A stretch of DNA of 64,000 nt from Acinetobacter terrae (GCF_013004375.1 NZ_JABERI010000009.1:1-64000), one strand, 5' to 3'. Numbered from the stretch's first letter, positions 48,445 to 58,060 are shown. The notes: generated from the sequence alone by a model not told the origin. Numbers and translations: made by a program.

Positions 48445-49095
48445 ATGGCACTATTTACAGTCATTGGTTTAGGTAGTTTTGGTGCCACCGTTGCAACCCA
48501 ACTGGTGAATTTAAATCACGATGTGATTGGTATCGACAACAACAAAAGAAATGTTGAAAGCATTTCAGACCAAATCACCCATGCTGTGATTGCAGATGCC
48601 ACCGATGAACATGTGCTCAAAGAACTGAATATTCAAAACTGCGAAGCTGTTGTGGTCGCGATTGGTGAGGACATAGAAGCCAGTATTTTATGTGTCCTGC
48701 ATCTGAAAAACATGGGCATGAACAAGATTTGGGCCAAAGCTAAATCCAAAGCCCATCACATGATTTTGACCCATCTTGGCGTGAATAAAATCATTCATCC
48801 AGAAGAAGATATGGGTACCCGCGTGGCACAGTCTTTAAGCTACCCGATGGTTAGTCGTTATATGGGTATAGAAGATAACCATTTCATCGTTAAAATTGAA
48901 ATTAAGGCAAATCAAAAGGGTGAGCGCTTCCACCACCTTATGGATCATGGCTCAGGAATTAAAACGATTCTACACAAACGCGGCAAGGAAATTATATATA
49001 GCATTGATCCCAATTTAATTTTGCAAGAAGGTGATATCTTAGTGGTTGAAGGTGAACTTGAACCATTACGAAAACTGTCTGCCCGGTTTAAATAA
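48445..49095 (+). CDS. ktrA: TrkA/KtrA family potassium transport regulatory protein
   Basis: 216 aa, a single RCK unit as in KtrA. The Rossmann motif is GLGSFGATVATQL with Asp in IGIDNN, followed by HAVIADATDE, VVVAIGEDIEAS, and a C-terminal RCK_C domain ending GDILVVEGELEPLRKL. It binds nucleotide and gates KtrB. It lies 3 bp before ktrB, one operon. AAGGA precedes the ATG. Confidence 0.92.
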   Translation: MALFTVIGLGSFGATVATQLVNLNHDVIGIDNNKRNVESISDQITHAVIADATDEHVLKELNIQNCEAVVVAIGEDIEASILCVLHLKNMGMNKIWAKAKSKAHHMILTHLGVNKIIHPEEDMGTRVAQSLSYPMVSRYMGIEDNHFIVKIEIKANQKGERFHHLMDHGSGIKTILHKRGKEIIYSIDPNLILQEGDILVVEGELEPLRKLSARFK

Positions 49096-49098
49096 AAT

Positions 49099-50439
49099 AT
49101 GAATCAAGCGCAAAATAAAAACCATCATACTGTCAATCTGAGCCCTCCCAGCTTACTTGCCTTAGGGTTCTTAAGTTTTATTTTTGCAGGCACATTATTA
49201 CTTAAACTCCCCATTTCCCATCATGGGGAATTAAGCTGGCTCAATGCCCTGTTTACCTCCACCTCCGCCGTGACCATTACTGGGCTTTCCGTGGTCAATG
49301 TCGGGGAAGCCTATACCACTTTTGGTCAAATCGTGATTATGCTTTTGCTGCAGATTGGTGGCTTGGGTTTTATGACTTTTGCCATCCTTGCAGCATTAAG
49401 CCTGTCTTCCAATATCAAATTAAAACAGCAAGTCATGGCGCAGGAAACCATTGGTCAAACCAGTCTGGCCAAAGTGTCTTTCACCATTAAAGGCGTGCTT
49501 TTATATTCCTTATTTTTTGAAGCTATGGGCACGGTTATTCTGACCATTGCCTGGATGCAGGAATATGAGTTTACCCGCGCATTTTTCTATGCTGCTTTTT
49601 ATAGTGTTTCTGCTTTTAATAACGGTGGTTTTTCCCTTTTCCCGAATAGTTTGATGAGCTTTGCAGACCATTACTTGATTACTTTTACCATTAGCATGCT
49701 TTACATTATTGGCGGAATTGGCTTTGTGGTACTCATGGATATTAAACGTGCCCATCGCTGGAAAAAATTAAGTCCCAATAGCAAATTAATCCTCTCCACC
49801 ATTGCAGGGTTAAACTTGGTTGCCTTTATCGTCATTTGGGGATTAGAAGCAAACAATCCGCTAACACTTTCTAGCATGAGCTTGGGTGATCAAGCTCTAA
49901 ATTCCTGGTTCCATGCAACGGTTCCCCGCTCATCGGGTTTTAACAGCCTGGATATGTCCAGCATGACCGATGCTTCAACCTTAGTTACCATGATCCTGAT
50001 GTTTATTGGTGGTGGTTCATTAAGTACTGCGGGTGGCATTAAAGTCGGCACCTTTATTATTGTGGTTTTAAGCGTCATCACTTTTTTACGCCGCTCTGAA
50101 GAATTACGGGTATTTAATCATTCCGTTTCCAAAACCACCTCATTTAAAGCTTTAGCCGTCGTTTCAATCACAGCCATTTTAATCTTTTTTGGATTTTTTA
50201 CCCTGCTGATTTTAGAACCAGAAAAAGACTTTCTGGATTTACTCTTTGAGGCGGTTTCAGCCGCATGTACCGTAGGCTTGTCCCGTGGGGTAACCAGTGA
50301 ACTTCAACCTGCAAGCTTGATTGCTTTAATCTTACTCATGTTCGCAGGCCGTTTAGGACCGCTTACTTTAGCCTACCTGATTGCCACCCCTAAAAAGAGT
50401 CGCTTAAAACACCCACCGGCAGATATTCAAATTGGTTAA
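49099..50439 (+). CDS. ktrB: TrkH/KtrB family potassium transporter membrane subunit
   Basis: 446 aa with about eight to ten membrane helices. Four selectivity-loop signatures: TSTSAVTITGLSV, SAFNNGGFSLFP, VPRSSGFNSLDM and SAACTVGLSRG, each with the conserved Gly. This is the K+ (Na+-coupled) pore of Ktr systems. It could also be named TrkG; the single-RCK partner favours Ktr. Confidence 0.93.
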   Translation: MNQAQNKNHHTVNLSPPSLLALGFLSFIFAGTLLLKLPISHHGELSWLNALFTSTSAVTITGLSVVNVGEAYTTFGQIVIMLLLQIGGLGFMTFAILAALSLSSNIKLKQQVMAQETIGQTSLAKVSFTIKGVLLYSLFFEAMGTVILTIAWMQEYEFTRAFFYAAFYSVSAFNNGGFSLFPNSLMSFADHYLITFTISMLYIIGGIGFVVLMDIKRAHRWKKLSPNSKLILSTIAGLNLVAFIVIWGLEANNPLTLSSMSLGDQALNSWFHATVPRSSGFNSLDMSSMTDASTLVTMILMFIGGGSLSTAGGIKVGTFIIVVLSVITFLRRSEELRVFNHSVSKTTSFKALAVVSITAILIFFGFFTLLILEPEKDFLDLLFEAVSAACTVGLSRGVTSELQPASLIALILLMFAGRLGPLTLAYLIATPKKSRLKHPPADIQIG

Positions 50440-50444
50440 CTGTT

Positions 50445-50711
50445 ATGAATTCTCGATGTAAAAAAACCACTCCATTGAGTAATGCTGATCAGTTAAGGGA
50501 TTTGACCATAAACTCCTTAGCTTTTGGATTATTCACAGCGGAGTCTTATTTTTTTAAATCAAATATTTGGAGTTCATCAGTTCTTTTGTTTAGCCAAAAG
50601 AACCAAAAGCATTTGTCATTCGCAAAACTCGTCCACTACCACCGAGTAGCAAATCCATCGCAGAAACAGTAACTTCTTAATGTAATCCTGCCTCAAACAG
50701 TTGCGAATGAC
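50445..50711. repeat. Non-coding inverted-repeat element after ktrB
   Basis: Arms GTCATTCGCAA (50615-50625) and TTGCGAATGAC (50701-50711), a perfect 11-bp inverted repeat enclosing 75 bp. To the left (about 50580-50610) is a run with two AAAAG/CCAAAAG segments. A 75-aa frame across it (50445-50672) has odd composition and no ribosome site, and I do not accept it as a gene. I recall a similar sequence as a dispersed element in Acinetobacter, but cannot confirm. Confidence 0.55.
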
Positions 50712-50751
50712 GGATCCGCGTATCAAATAACATGATGAATTCAAAATAGAA
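50712..50751. other. Short spacer, no feature seen
   Basis: Sequence between the inverted-repeat element and the terminator of pldA; nothing recognisable. Confidence 0.3.
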
Positions 50752-50783
50752 AATGCCAGCCAATTTCTTAACTGACTGGCATT
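50752..50783 (-). terminator. Hairpin terminator of pldA
   Basis: AATGCCAG (50752-50759) with CTGGCATT (50776-50783), 16-nt loop, then TTTTC on the minus strand. A second palindrome ACTCTATAGAGT followed by eight T lies at about 50784-50806 on the plus strand. Confidence 0.6.
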
Positions 50784-50824
50784 AACTCTATAGAGTGGTT
50801 TTTTTTATGATGCTTGGATAAATT

Positions 50825-51979
50825 TTAATACCAATTCATTAATGACACCCCTAGACCGACATAGGTCGCACGGTGGTTATAATCAATCAGGCTTTCTCCA
50901 TAACCATCAAATAACTGGAAGTGTCCACGTAATTTCCCACTAATCGGGAATGCCCAATCAAACTGAGCAGCCCCATGTGCATCATCACCGCCTTTAAGCG
51001 AATGACGCAGCATAAGTGAAAATTCATGATCATTCTTGCGGTAGAATGCAGTTAAATCACCACGACCAATATAATTTTTAATGTCAGGATTGTTATCATC
51101 TTTGGCAGTTTCTTCAATGCGATACCAAGGACGCACCATTAACGCAAAGTTATCTCGCTCAAAACCAAGATTAAAAATCACCCGATTCCAGCTACGCGAT
51201 AAAGGATCTGCTCGACCATTGGATTGATGGTTCAGCGTCAAACCCAGTAAACGTGCATTTAAACCCAAGATTTCATAATTGGTCCGAAAAATCAGACTGG
51301 CTTCAGGTTCATAGTTGGTTTCACGGAAAGGACGAGATTCATCTGCGTTATAAACCTGCCAACGTGATGATTGCGTATAACCGAACCAGATATCACCATT
51401 GTCACCAAACAGATTTTCAACCGCTTTGGTTTTTAATGATAACTGGAATTTAGCTTCCATCGATTTCAGATTTTGCTCATCACCCACTTGAACCGTATTA
51501 TTTTCATTAGGACTTGAAGGACGTTCATTTTTATCAGAAGTCCAAAATCCTGGCATGAGATAAACTGGCTGATGCGCACGAATATTCCAGGTACCGAGTT
51601 TACTGTCGGAAGACAATTCCCAACGCTTATCCAGCAATGACCGATTTGGGTCAATTTTCGGACCTTCAACAGCAAACAGATTACTGACTCCCTGACTGAT
51701 TTTTTCTTTAATCGTTGCTGGTTCAGTCGATTTAGGCGCCATTTCATTTGCTGCCTGACGTTCTGAAAGCAGCGGTGTTTTATCAGCCTCAGGAACTTTA
51801 AACAAAGCATCGTAACAAGCTAAACGATCTGCATTGGATTCCAATGCCACACAGGCTTCAGGACTTGCCGGTGTAATTGAAGATTCGGGACTTACTGCAT
51901 TTACATTCGTCACATACAATGAACTGAGCATGATCATGCTCAGTTGCAAAGTAGTGCGTTCAATTGTTTTGAACGCCAT
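50825..51979 (-). CDS. pldA: Outer membrane phospholipase A (OMPLA)
   Basis: 384 aa. Signal peptide at the start (about 28 aa). The catalytic triad region GLTLNHQSNGRADPLSRSWNRVI contains the His-x-Ser and Asn of OMPLA. C-terminal Tyr (SLMNWY) fits a barrel. A 100-residue N-terminal extension has two Cys (EACVALESNADRLACYDALF) and lies in the periplasm. It hydrolyses misplaced phospholipids in the outer membrane. Divergence from E. coli (289 aa) is mainly this extension. Confidence 0.9.
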   Translation of the reverse strand: MAFKTIERTTLQLSMIMLSSLYVTNVNAVSPESSITPASPEACVALESNADRLACYDALFKVPEADKTPLLSERQAANEMAPKSTEPATIKEKISQGVSNLFAVEGPKIDPNRSLLDKRWELSSDSKLGTWNIRAHQPVYLMPGFWTSDKNERPSSPNENNTVQVGDEQNLKSMEAKFQLSLKTKAVENLFGDNGDIWFGYTQSSRWQVYNADESRPFRETNYEPEASLIFRTNYEILGLNARLLGLTLNHQSNGRADPLSRSWNRVIFNLGFERDNFALMVRPWYRIEETAKDDNNPDIKNYIGRGDLTAFYRKNDHEFSLMLRHSLKGGDDAHGAAQFDWAFPISGKLRGHFQLFDGYGESLIDYNHRATYVGLGVSLMNWY

Positions 51980-52003
51980 AGGGTCTTACCTCAGTTTATT
52001 CTT

Positions 52004-54943
52004 TTAGTTTACTTGTTTGATATCAAAACCAAGTTCAACCAAGGTGTCACGTTTCGCAACGGGTGCAACCACAGCTTTCACTGGTTTTTGCTGAACTAGA
52101 TATTGTTCTGCAACGCGTTTTAAATCATCCAGAGTCACGGCAAGTAAACGTGCACGCAATTGTTTTCGAACTGCCGGCGTACGTGCATGTAATAAAGCAT
52201 AGCAAGCACTAATCGCCTCCCCAGCTGGAGAACCCGGTTTATCCATGCTCGCAACCAAGCCTAAAATTGCTTCTTCAAGTTGATGCTCTAAATGCTCGGT
52301 ATTCAACAACCAGTCAATACTTGCTTCAAAGTCTTTAAATGTTTCTGCTAAGCGCGGATCACGATAGCTATAAAAACGGAACGAACATGCATTGCCATCA
52401 TAACTCGCCCCACCACCATAAGCCCCACCTTTTTCACGAATTGCACTATGCAAGAAGCCATTACGTAAATATGCAGCCAACACCATTAACGGCGCTGCAT
52501 CAGGATGAGAGACTTCTACAGCAGGATAAGCAGCAGCACAGAATTGAACATTGGCTTGAATTAACCATGCTTCGTCTTTATTGCTATTTTCTGTGAAAAT
52601 TGTCGTTAATTCTACCGGTGTTTTATCAACGGCCAACTTGTCCCAAACATCTTGAATTTCTTCAATCAAACGATCAGATTGATGTTCTTCACACACCAGT
52701 AAAAACTGTTTTGGAGCTTGTAAAAGTAAACGATGAATGGCTTTTAATTCCGCAATTAACGCATCATATGCAGCTTCGTCATTTTCAATTTTAGTAACCA
52801 GCTCACTTAACCAGTTCAGTGCACCCAAGCCGGTATTTTGATAATCTCGTTGCGCTAAAGCACTACAGTTACGTGATGCAATTTGCATCGCATAACTATG
52901 ACCTGAACCTGAAATACGTGATTGCCAACGTGTTTTACGTTGTTGTAATAATTCAATAATACGGTCTTTTTCATCAAAACGTAGTTGTTCAAATGCCAAC
53001 TTCAATATACGAATGGCTTCAAAATTATTCACCAACGATTTGGTGGTCAAGGTTAACCATGCACTGATTTTATTTTTGTCATCCACTTTAGAGCGTAAAG
53101 ATGCACCCATCCCAACGCCACCGCTGACCGCTGTTTGCAGTTGCTGAAGCTCAAGATAATCGTACTCGCCAGCGCCGACTTCACCCAACAATACAGACAA
53201 CAAGGTGAAATATGGTGACTGCACCACTTCATCTGGAATTTTAACCGTCACTTGTTGATAGTAAATACCATTTGTACCTGCATGGTACAAATTCAAAGGC
53301 GTATCGTAATTATTGCTGATAATTTCGCGCAATTGCCCCTGCACAATATGCAAGTCAGCAGGCACATCTTCCAGACCTACTTTTGGCAACAAGTTCATAT
53401 CATCTGGTGTATCTTGACGAACTTTTAACGCTTCAGTTTGCTTGATAATTTCAGCTTTTTGCTCATCAGTCAGTTTGGCACCAATTTCAGCCAAACGTGC
53501 TTTTTCAGCTTCAGATTCCTTCGCGGATTTCGTTGCATCAGGTACTAAAGTCATTTGCACACGATGAGTATTATCAAGCAAATGTTCTTTAATCAGATTC
53601 GACAACCACATTGGGTCTTTGAGTTCTTCTTTGACTTGCTCAATCGCGGTATCTACGTCCCAAACATGAATTGGGTCACTGTGATGAATCACACTGCCTA
53701 AACCATTTAAAATCAGGCTTAAACCATATGGCATACCGTCGCCATTGATTTCACGCTGATGCAATTCAATCTGATGCAAAATGGCATCGACCATTGCAGA
53801 GTCAACGGGTTTAGAGGCAACATCTTGCAGAATTTTGAATACGCCCTCTTTGAATTCCTGCGCATGTTCAGGATTTGAACCCTGCACGCCACAGAAGAAA
53901 GTCATTTCAAAGTTTGAATCATCTACGCCCATAAGTGGACCGGTAGATTGTGCATAATCACAGGTTTCGAGGTAATGAAGTAAGGGCGAAGCAGAATCTT
54001 CAAGCAGAATTCCTTCAACCAGACGCATGCCTAAGCGCAGTTTAATATCACTCGCTTCAGGTAATAACCATGAAATCACGTGATAGGTTTTATCTGTTAA
54101 ATCTTCTGCATCTACAGCATAAGTTTCTGTGACTTCAATCGGCGCAGTTAAACGTGTTTCAGGCGTTGAATGCAGCGTTTGACCTTTCTCAAATTTAGAC
54201 AAGGCCAAAGTTTCAAATTGTTCTTGTAAGTGATAGGCAGATTCATTACCAAAAGTCATAAACACAGCATTACTTGGATGGTAATGTGATTTATAGAAAT
54301 TGACTAACTCTGGGTAAGTTAAATCTGGAATATCTTTAGGATCGCCACCTGAATTGTAATGATAGGTGGTTTTCGGAAATAAATGATGCGCCAATTGATG
54401 ATACAGCTGATCTGAAGGAGAACTCATTGCCCCTTTCATTTCATTAAACACGACGCCTTTATAAACCGGTTCGCCATTTTCCAGCTCAATACGAATACCT
54501 TCCTGAGCGAAATCCAGTTCGTTTAAATTCGCAGCAAAAGCAGCATCCAAATACACTTCCAACAAGTTCTGAAAGTCTTTTTTGTTTTGCGTTGCAAATG
54601 GATAAGCTGTCCAATCGGCTGAGGTAAACGCATTCATAAAGGTATTCAATGAACGACGAATCATCAGGAAGAATGGGTCACGGACAGGGAATTTTTCAGA
54701 ACCACAGAGTGCGGTATGTTCTAAAATGTGCGCCTCACCCTTTGAATCCATCGGTTGAGTACGGAACGCCACCAGAAAGACATTTTCATCAAGATCACTT
54801 GCAAGGTGATAATGCGTCGCACCGGTCACTTTATGTTTATATTCAGACACAAGAACGTCTAAGGCCTCAACATGGTGTTGACGTATCAACTGAAACGCAG
54901 GATGAACAGTTTGAGTAATGGTTTCAGTGACATCTACAGTCAT
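52004..54943 (-). CDS. PreP-like M16C zinc metalloprotease
   Basis: 979 aa from the ATG at 54943 (AGGAG 6 nt upstream; a start at 54964 is unlikely). The zinc motif is HILEHTALCGSEKFPVRDPF near residue 77, and AFTSADWTAYPFAT follows. Two pairs of M16 domains are joined by a long helical linker (about 500-540), as in presequence protease and insulinase M16C. KGGAYGGGASYD is the Arg/Tyr-type substrate motif in the second half. No signal peptide; likely a cytoplasmic peptidasome for short peptides. It lies 24 bp before pldA on the same strand. Confidence 0.95.
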   Translation of the reverse strand: MTVDVTETITQTVHPAFQLIRQHHVEALDVLVSEYKHKVTGATHYHLASDLDENVFLVAFRTQPMDSKGEAHILEHTALCGSEKFPVRDPFFLMIRRSLNTFMNAFTSADWTAYPFATQNKKDFQNLLEVYLDAAFAANLNELDFAQEGIRIELENGEPVYKGVVFNEMKGAMSSPSDQLYHQLAHHLFPKTTYHYNSGGDPKDIPDLTYPELVNFYKSHYHPSNAVFMTFGNESAYHLQEQFETLALSKFEKGQTLHSTPETRLTAPIEVTETYAVDAEDLTDKTYHVISWLLPEASDIKLRLGMRLVEGILLEDSASPLLHYLETCDYAQSTGPLMGVDDSNFEMTFFCGVQGSNPEHAQEFKEGVFKILQDVASKPVDSAMVDAILHQIELHQREINGDGMPYGLSLILNGLGSVIHHSDPIHVWDVDTAIEQVKEELKDPMWLSNLIKEHLLDNTHRVQMTLVPDATKSAKESEAEKARLAEIGAKLTDEQKAEIIKQTEALKVRQDTPDDMNLLPKVGLEDVPADLHIVQGQLREIISNNYDTPLNLYHAGTNGIYYQQVTVKIPDEVVQSPYFTLLSVLLGEVGAGEYDYLELQQLQTAVSGGVGMGASLRSKVDDKNKISAWLTLTTKSLVNNFEAIRILKLAFEQLRFDEKDRIIELLQQRKTRWQSRISGSGHSYAMQIASRNCSALAQRDYQNTGLGALNWLSELVTKIENDEAAYDALIAELKAIHRLLLQAPKQFLLVCEEHQSDRLIEEIQDVWDKLAVDKTPVELTTIFTENSNKDEAWLIQANVQFCAAAYPAVEVSHPDAAPLMVLAAYLRNGFLHSAIREKGGAYGGGASYDGNACSFRFYSYRDPRLAETFKDFEASIDWLLNTEHLEHQLEEAILGLVASMDKPGSPAGEAISACYALLHARTPAVRKQLRARLLAVTLDDLKRVAEQYLVQQKPVKAVVAPVAKRDTLVELGFDIKQVN

Positions 54944-55095
54944 GTGATCTCCTAATGTATACATATTTATAAGATGTTGTGATTATACCTGAATCTTGAA
55001 CTATATGGATTCGTACAGTTACGAATTTCCTAGCATTTCAGTCTAGTTTCAACGTCCTTCTTTTTTAATCAAAATCAGCACGATTTTCAATGCAA

Positions 55096-55123
55096 AAAAA
55101 ATAGCAACTAATTGCTATTTTTT
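55096..55123. terminator. Bidirectional hairpin terminator
   Basis: A perfect 12-bp stem (55096-55107 with 55112-55123), loop CTAA, with A and T runs on both sides. It terminates the membrane protein gene at 55145-55915. Confidence 0.88.
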
Positions 55124-55144
55124 AAATCATACCCCAAAACATTT

Positions 55145-55915
55145 TCATGTCTTTAGAACAGGTTTTGATGTGACTTTATTGCTCAAATAAATACACAATA
55201 AAATCGCCATAAATATCACAGCTGAAGCTGTGAAGCGGCTTAAATCCAGACCACCAGAAGCGATCGGCTTATCCAGAAAATCACCCACCACTGCACCCAA
55301 CGGGCGGGTTAAAACGAATGCACTCCAAAATAACAAAGTTCGTGATACATGCGTAAAGAGGTAAAGTGCCAAAATTAACAAAATTAGACCTACGAAAAGG
55401 ATAATACCACCGCTATAACCCAGTCCCATGGTATCTGCCGACCAATCTCCTAAAGCCGTACCCAGAGTTTGGGAAAAGGTAATGGTTAACCAATAGAAGA
55501 TTTCTGCCCGTGGATAATTCACTGTATGCGGTGAAATACTGCCTTCAACTTTATACCAGCTCAATAAAGACAAGCAGACCAAACCCAGCAACACGCTACT
55601 TCCGCCGATATATCCGATCCCCAATGACCGATCGACAAAATCCGCCAGTGTCGTTCCCACAGTGGTACTGGCAATAATCGTTAGCCAATACAAATAAGGT
55701 CGGTAAGATTTAGAACTGATTTGAAAAAATAGGAAAGCAACAAAGAATACCGCGAAAATAAAGGTACTGATCAGGTAGCCCAAATTTAAAGACATCGATA
55801 CAGCATCGCCACCAGTTTCACCAAAGGTTGTGGCAAAAATTTTAGTAATCCAGAAAAGCGCGGTGATTTGAGGAACTTTAGAAATGTGAGCTGCAATATT
55901 TTGTTGTTGATTCAT
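55145..55915 (-). CDS. Membrane protein with four internal repeats (COG4705-like)
   Basis: 256 aa from the ATG at 55915. About eight membrane helices. A repeated pattern occurs four times: FWITKIFATTFGETGGD, YWLTIIASTTVGTTLAD, YWLTITFSQTLGTALGD and FWSAFVLTRPLGAVVGD, each followed within about ten residues by a Gly-rich LGxGYxGG-type turn. Aromatic-x-x-x plus T-x-G-x-x-x-x-Asp recurs in the membrane. This is the COG4705 type of membrane protein; the function is unknown, though a manganese or efflux role has been suggested for some relatives. Confidence 0.75.
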   Translation of the reverse strand: MNQQQNIAAHISKVPQITALFWITKIFATTFGETGGDAVSMSLNLGYLISTFIFAVFFVAFLFFQISSKSYRPYLYWLTIIASTTVGTTLADFVDRSLGIGYIGGSSVLLGLVCLSLLSWYKVEGSISPHTVNYPRAEIFYWLTITFSQTLGTALGDWSADTMGLGYSGGIILFVGLILLILALYLFTHVSRTLLFWSAFVLTRPLGAVVGDFLDKPIASGGLDLSRFTASAVIFMAILLCIYLSNKVTSKPVLKT

Positions 55916-56059
55916 CAATCTGACTCAATCAAGATCTTTGCTGATATTTTCAATTGAAGCACTTAACACAACATTAAAATTTAAAGCTGTTTTTTTGACT
56001 TTATAGAATCTACTCGAGCAATTAAAAACTCATCCGTGGAATTTAAAAGTGAACGTAGC

Positions 56060-56099
56060 TCATGACGCTGCTGAGTCTATAGCCCCCACAGCATCATGA
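56060..56099. other. Imperfect hairpin downstream of the GNAT gene
   Basis: TCATGACGCTG (56060-56070) with CAGCATCATGA (56089-56099), one mismatch, 18-nt loop; no T run. It may be a weak terminator or part of an RNA structure. Confidence 0.35.
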
Positions 56100-56114
56100 C
56101 CGGATGTGATTAAA

Positions 56115-56564
56115 CTAGAGTAGATATTTGAAATAACTATAATTCGGATGATTTTCAACAAAGACGTAATTTTGTTTCTGATAAAAATTTGCTGCAGATT
56201 TTGTGTCTGTATTCAGACAAAGTGCGGAAAAATTTGCACGGGCATTTTTTTCCAAATGTTGTAAAAGCTGTTTACCCACACCATGCTTACGGTATTTCGG
56301 TAATACGTAAAAACGACGTACACGACCAATACGGGCATCAATTTCATTTTCATTCCATTGCTGATTTAAGCCACCACAGGCGATCAGTTTCTCATCATCA
56401 TAAACAAAAAAAAGAAATTCCCCCGGTTGATCAAACCTGTTTTTGCCACTTTCATATTCTTCAACCAACTGATCAATAAGCTGGAATCCTTCTTTCTGAG
56501 CTTGCTTGGCTAATTCTGTGATTTGTGCAGGTAATTGTTCAGCTTTAGCAATCGTGATATTCAT
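56115..56564 (-). CDS. GNAT family acetyltransferase
   Basis: 149 aa, one GNAT domain. The acetyl-CoA loop is RRFYVLPKYRKHGVGKQLLQHLE (about 82-104), preceded by FLFFVYDDEKLIACGGL and followed by LCLNTDTKSAANFYQKQNY. The substrate is unknown. AGGAAGG precedes the ATG. It is divergent from the PfkB gene at 56702. Confidence 0.92.
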   Translation of the reverse strand: MNITIAKAEQLPAQITELAKQAQKEGFQLIDQLVEEYESGKNRFDQPGEFLFFVYDDEKLIACGGLNQQWNENEIDARIGRVRRFYVLPKYRKHGVGKQLLQHLEKNARANFSALCLNTDTKSAANFYQKQNYVFVENHPNYSYFKYLL

Positions 56565-56701
56565 CTAACCTTCCTAATCCTTTCCTATAGTGCATTTTGT
56601 ACGAATAAATCAGCCATATATTGAATTTTATTCATCAATCTACAGCAATCATGAGCATTGGTGTAAACTTAGCGTTTTATTTTGAAATGTGAACGAAAGA
56701 C

Positions 56702-57706
56702 ATGGCAACTGTTGATCTTTTTGCAATTGGTAATGCATTAATCGACCAAGAATTTAAAGTCTCTGACGATTTCCTTATTCAGCAAAATTTGCAAAAAGGC
56801 ACTATGCAGTTGACTGATGGTGAAACACAAGCAAATTTATATAATAATTTAAAAGAAACGCAAGTATATAAAGGTCAAGCATCGGGCGGATCTGCTGCAA
56901 ATACCACCGTTGCTTTTAGTGCTTTAGGCAGTAAAGCATTTTACGGATGCCGTGTCGGTAATGATGAGTTAGGTCGTATTTACCTAAAAGGCTTAAATGA
57001 AGCCGGCATTCAAACTACTGAAAAATCAGTCAGTGATGGTGTGACTGGTACCTGTATGGTTCTTGTCAGCCCTGACTCTGAACGCACCATGCAAACTTTC
57101 CTGGGTATTACTGCAGAACTCAGTGAAGCACAAATCAATTTTGAACCGTTAAAAACAGCAAAATGGCTCTATATTGAAGGTTATTTATCGACCAGCGATA
57201 CTGCACGCCAAGCCGTTAAACACGCACGTGAAATTGCCAAAGCTAATGGTGTAAAAATTGCATTAACTTTATCTGATCCGGCAATGGTGCAATATGCCCG
57301 TCAAGGTTTGGATGAATTGCTTGATGATGGCGTAGATGTATTACTTTGTAATCAGCATGAAGCGTTAATGTATACAGAAACCGATTCAATTGAAGCTGCA
57401 TTGGCTAAATTGCAATTGAAAAGTAAATACACTGTCATTACATTATCTGCAGAAGGCGCTTTAATTTCTGATTCAGAGCAAACCCTTAAAGTTCCAGGTC
57501 GCAAGGTAACAGCGGTCGATGCCAATGGTGCGGGTGATGCTTTTGCGGGTGCTTTCCTTTACGCATTAAATGCAGGTTTAAGCCTTAAAGCTGCTGCTGA
57601 ATTGGCGATTTTGATTTCAAGTGAAGTCGTTTCACAATTCGGCCCACGTTTGAGTGTAGAAAATTACGCGGAATTATTAAACAACTTCCAAAAGGAATGT
57701 GCATAA
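56702..57706 (+). CDS. PfkB family sugar or nucleoside kinase (adenosine kinase-like)
   Basis: 334 aa. PfkB signatures: ASGGSAANTTVAFSALG (about 60-76) and the ATP/catalytic motif VDANGAGDAFAGAFLYAL (about 280-297) with the catalytic Asp. The opening DLFAIGNALID is as in adenosine-kinase-like PfkB members. It probably phosphorylates adenosine or another small ribosyl compound. The Rieske gene overlaps its stop (TAATG), so the two are coupled. Confidence 0.88.
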   Translation: MATVDLFAIGNALIDQEFKVSDDFLIQQNLQKGTMQLTDGETQANLYNNLKETQVYKGQASGGSAANTTVAFSALGSKAFYGCRVGNDELGRIYLKGLNEAGIQTTEKSVSDGVTGTCMVLVSPDSERTMQTFLGITAELSEAQINFEPLKTAKWLYIEGYLSTSDTARQAVKHAREIAKANGVKIALTLSDPAMVQYARQGLDELLDDGVDVLLCNQHEALMYTETDSIEAALAKLQLKSKYTVITLSAEGALISDSEQTLKVPGRKVTAVDANGAGDAFAGAFLYALNAGLSLKAAAELAILISSEVVSQFGPRLSVENYAELLNNFQKECA

Positions 57707-58032
57707 TGATTAAAATTGCGATGATGGAAGAAATTCCTGAACGTGAAGCGCGTTCATACGAAACGCCGAATGGTGACACCATTTTTATTACCCAGCGTGA
57801 TGGTGCATTTTATGCCTATCAGAATCTCTGTCCGCACTTACAGGTTGAACTGGAGTTTTTAGAAAACCAGTTCCTGGATCGTGACCAGGAATATATTGAA
57901 TGCTCTACACACGGAGCACTGTTTTTGGTTGAAACAGGTGAATGTATTTCTGGTCCTTGCCAGGGGCAATCACTTGAAAAAGTAGCGATCAACGTGCATT
58001 CTGATGGTGGAATTTACCTCAACGAAGAATAA
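57706..58032 (+). CDS. Rieske [2Fe-2S] ferredoxin-like protein
   Basis: 108 aa from ATG 57706. Cluster motif CPHLQVELEFLENQFLDRDQ, then IECSTHGALF: C-x-H and C-x2-H, the Rieske pattern. Close to the ferredoxin subunits of aromatic dioxygenases or NirD-like proteins. The start is coupled to the pfkB-like stop (TAATG) with AAAGGA upstream. No oxygenase is nearby, so its electron partner is unknown. Confidence 0.9.
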   Translation: MIKIAMMEEIPEREARSYETPNGDTIFITQRDGAFYAYQNLCPHLQVELEFLENQFLDRDQEYIECSTHGALFLVETGECISGPCQGQSLEKVAINVHSDGGIYLNEE

Positions 58033-58060
58033 ATAGAACACACCCTACTGGAATCTTGCC

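Noticed and set aside
50445..50672. 75-aa open frame after ktrB
   Set aside because: No ribosome site, unnatural composition, and it runs through the inverted-repeat element at 50615-50711.
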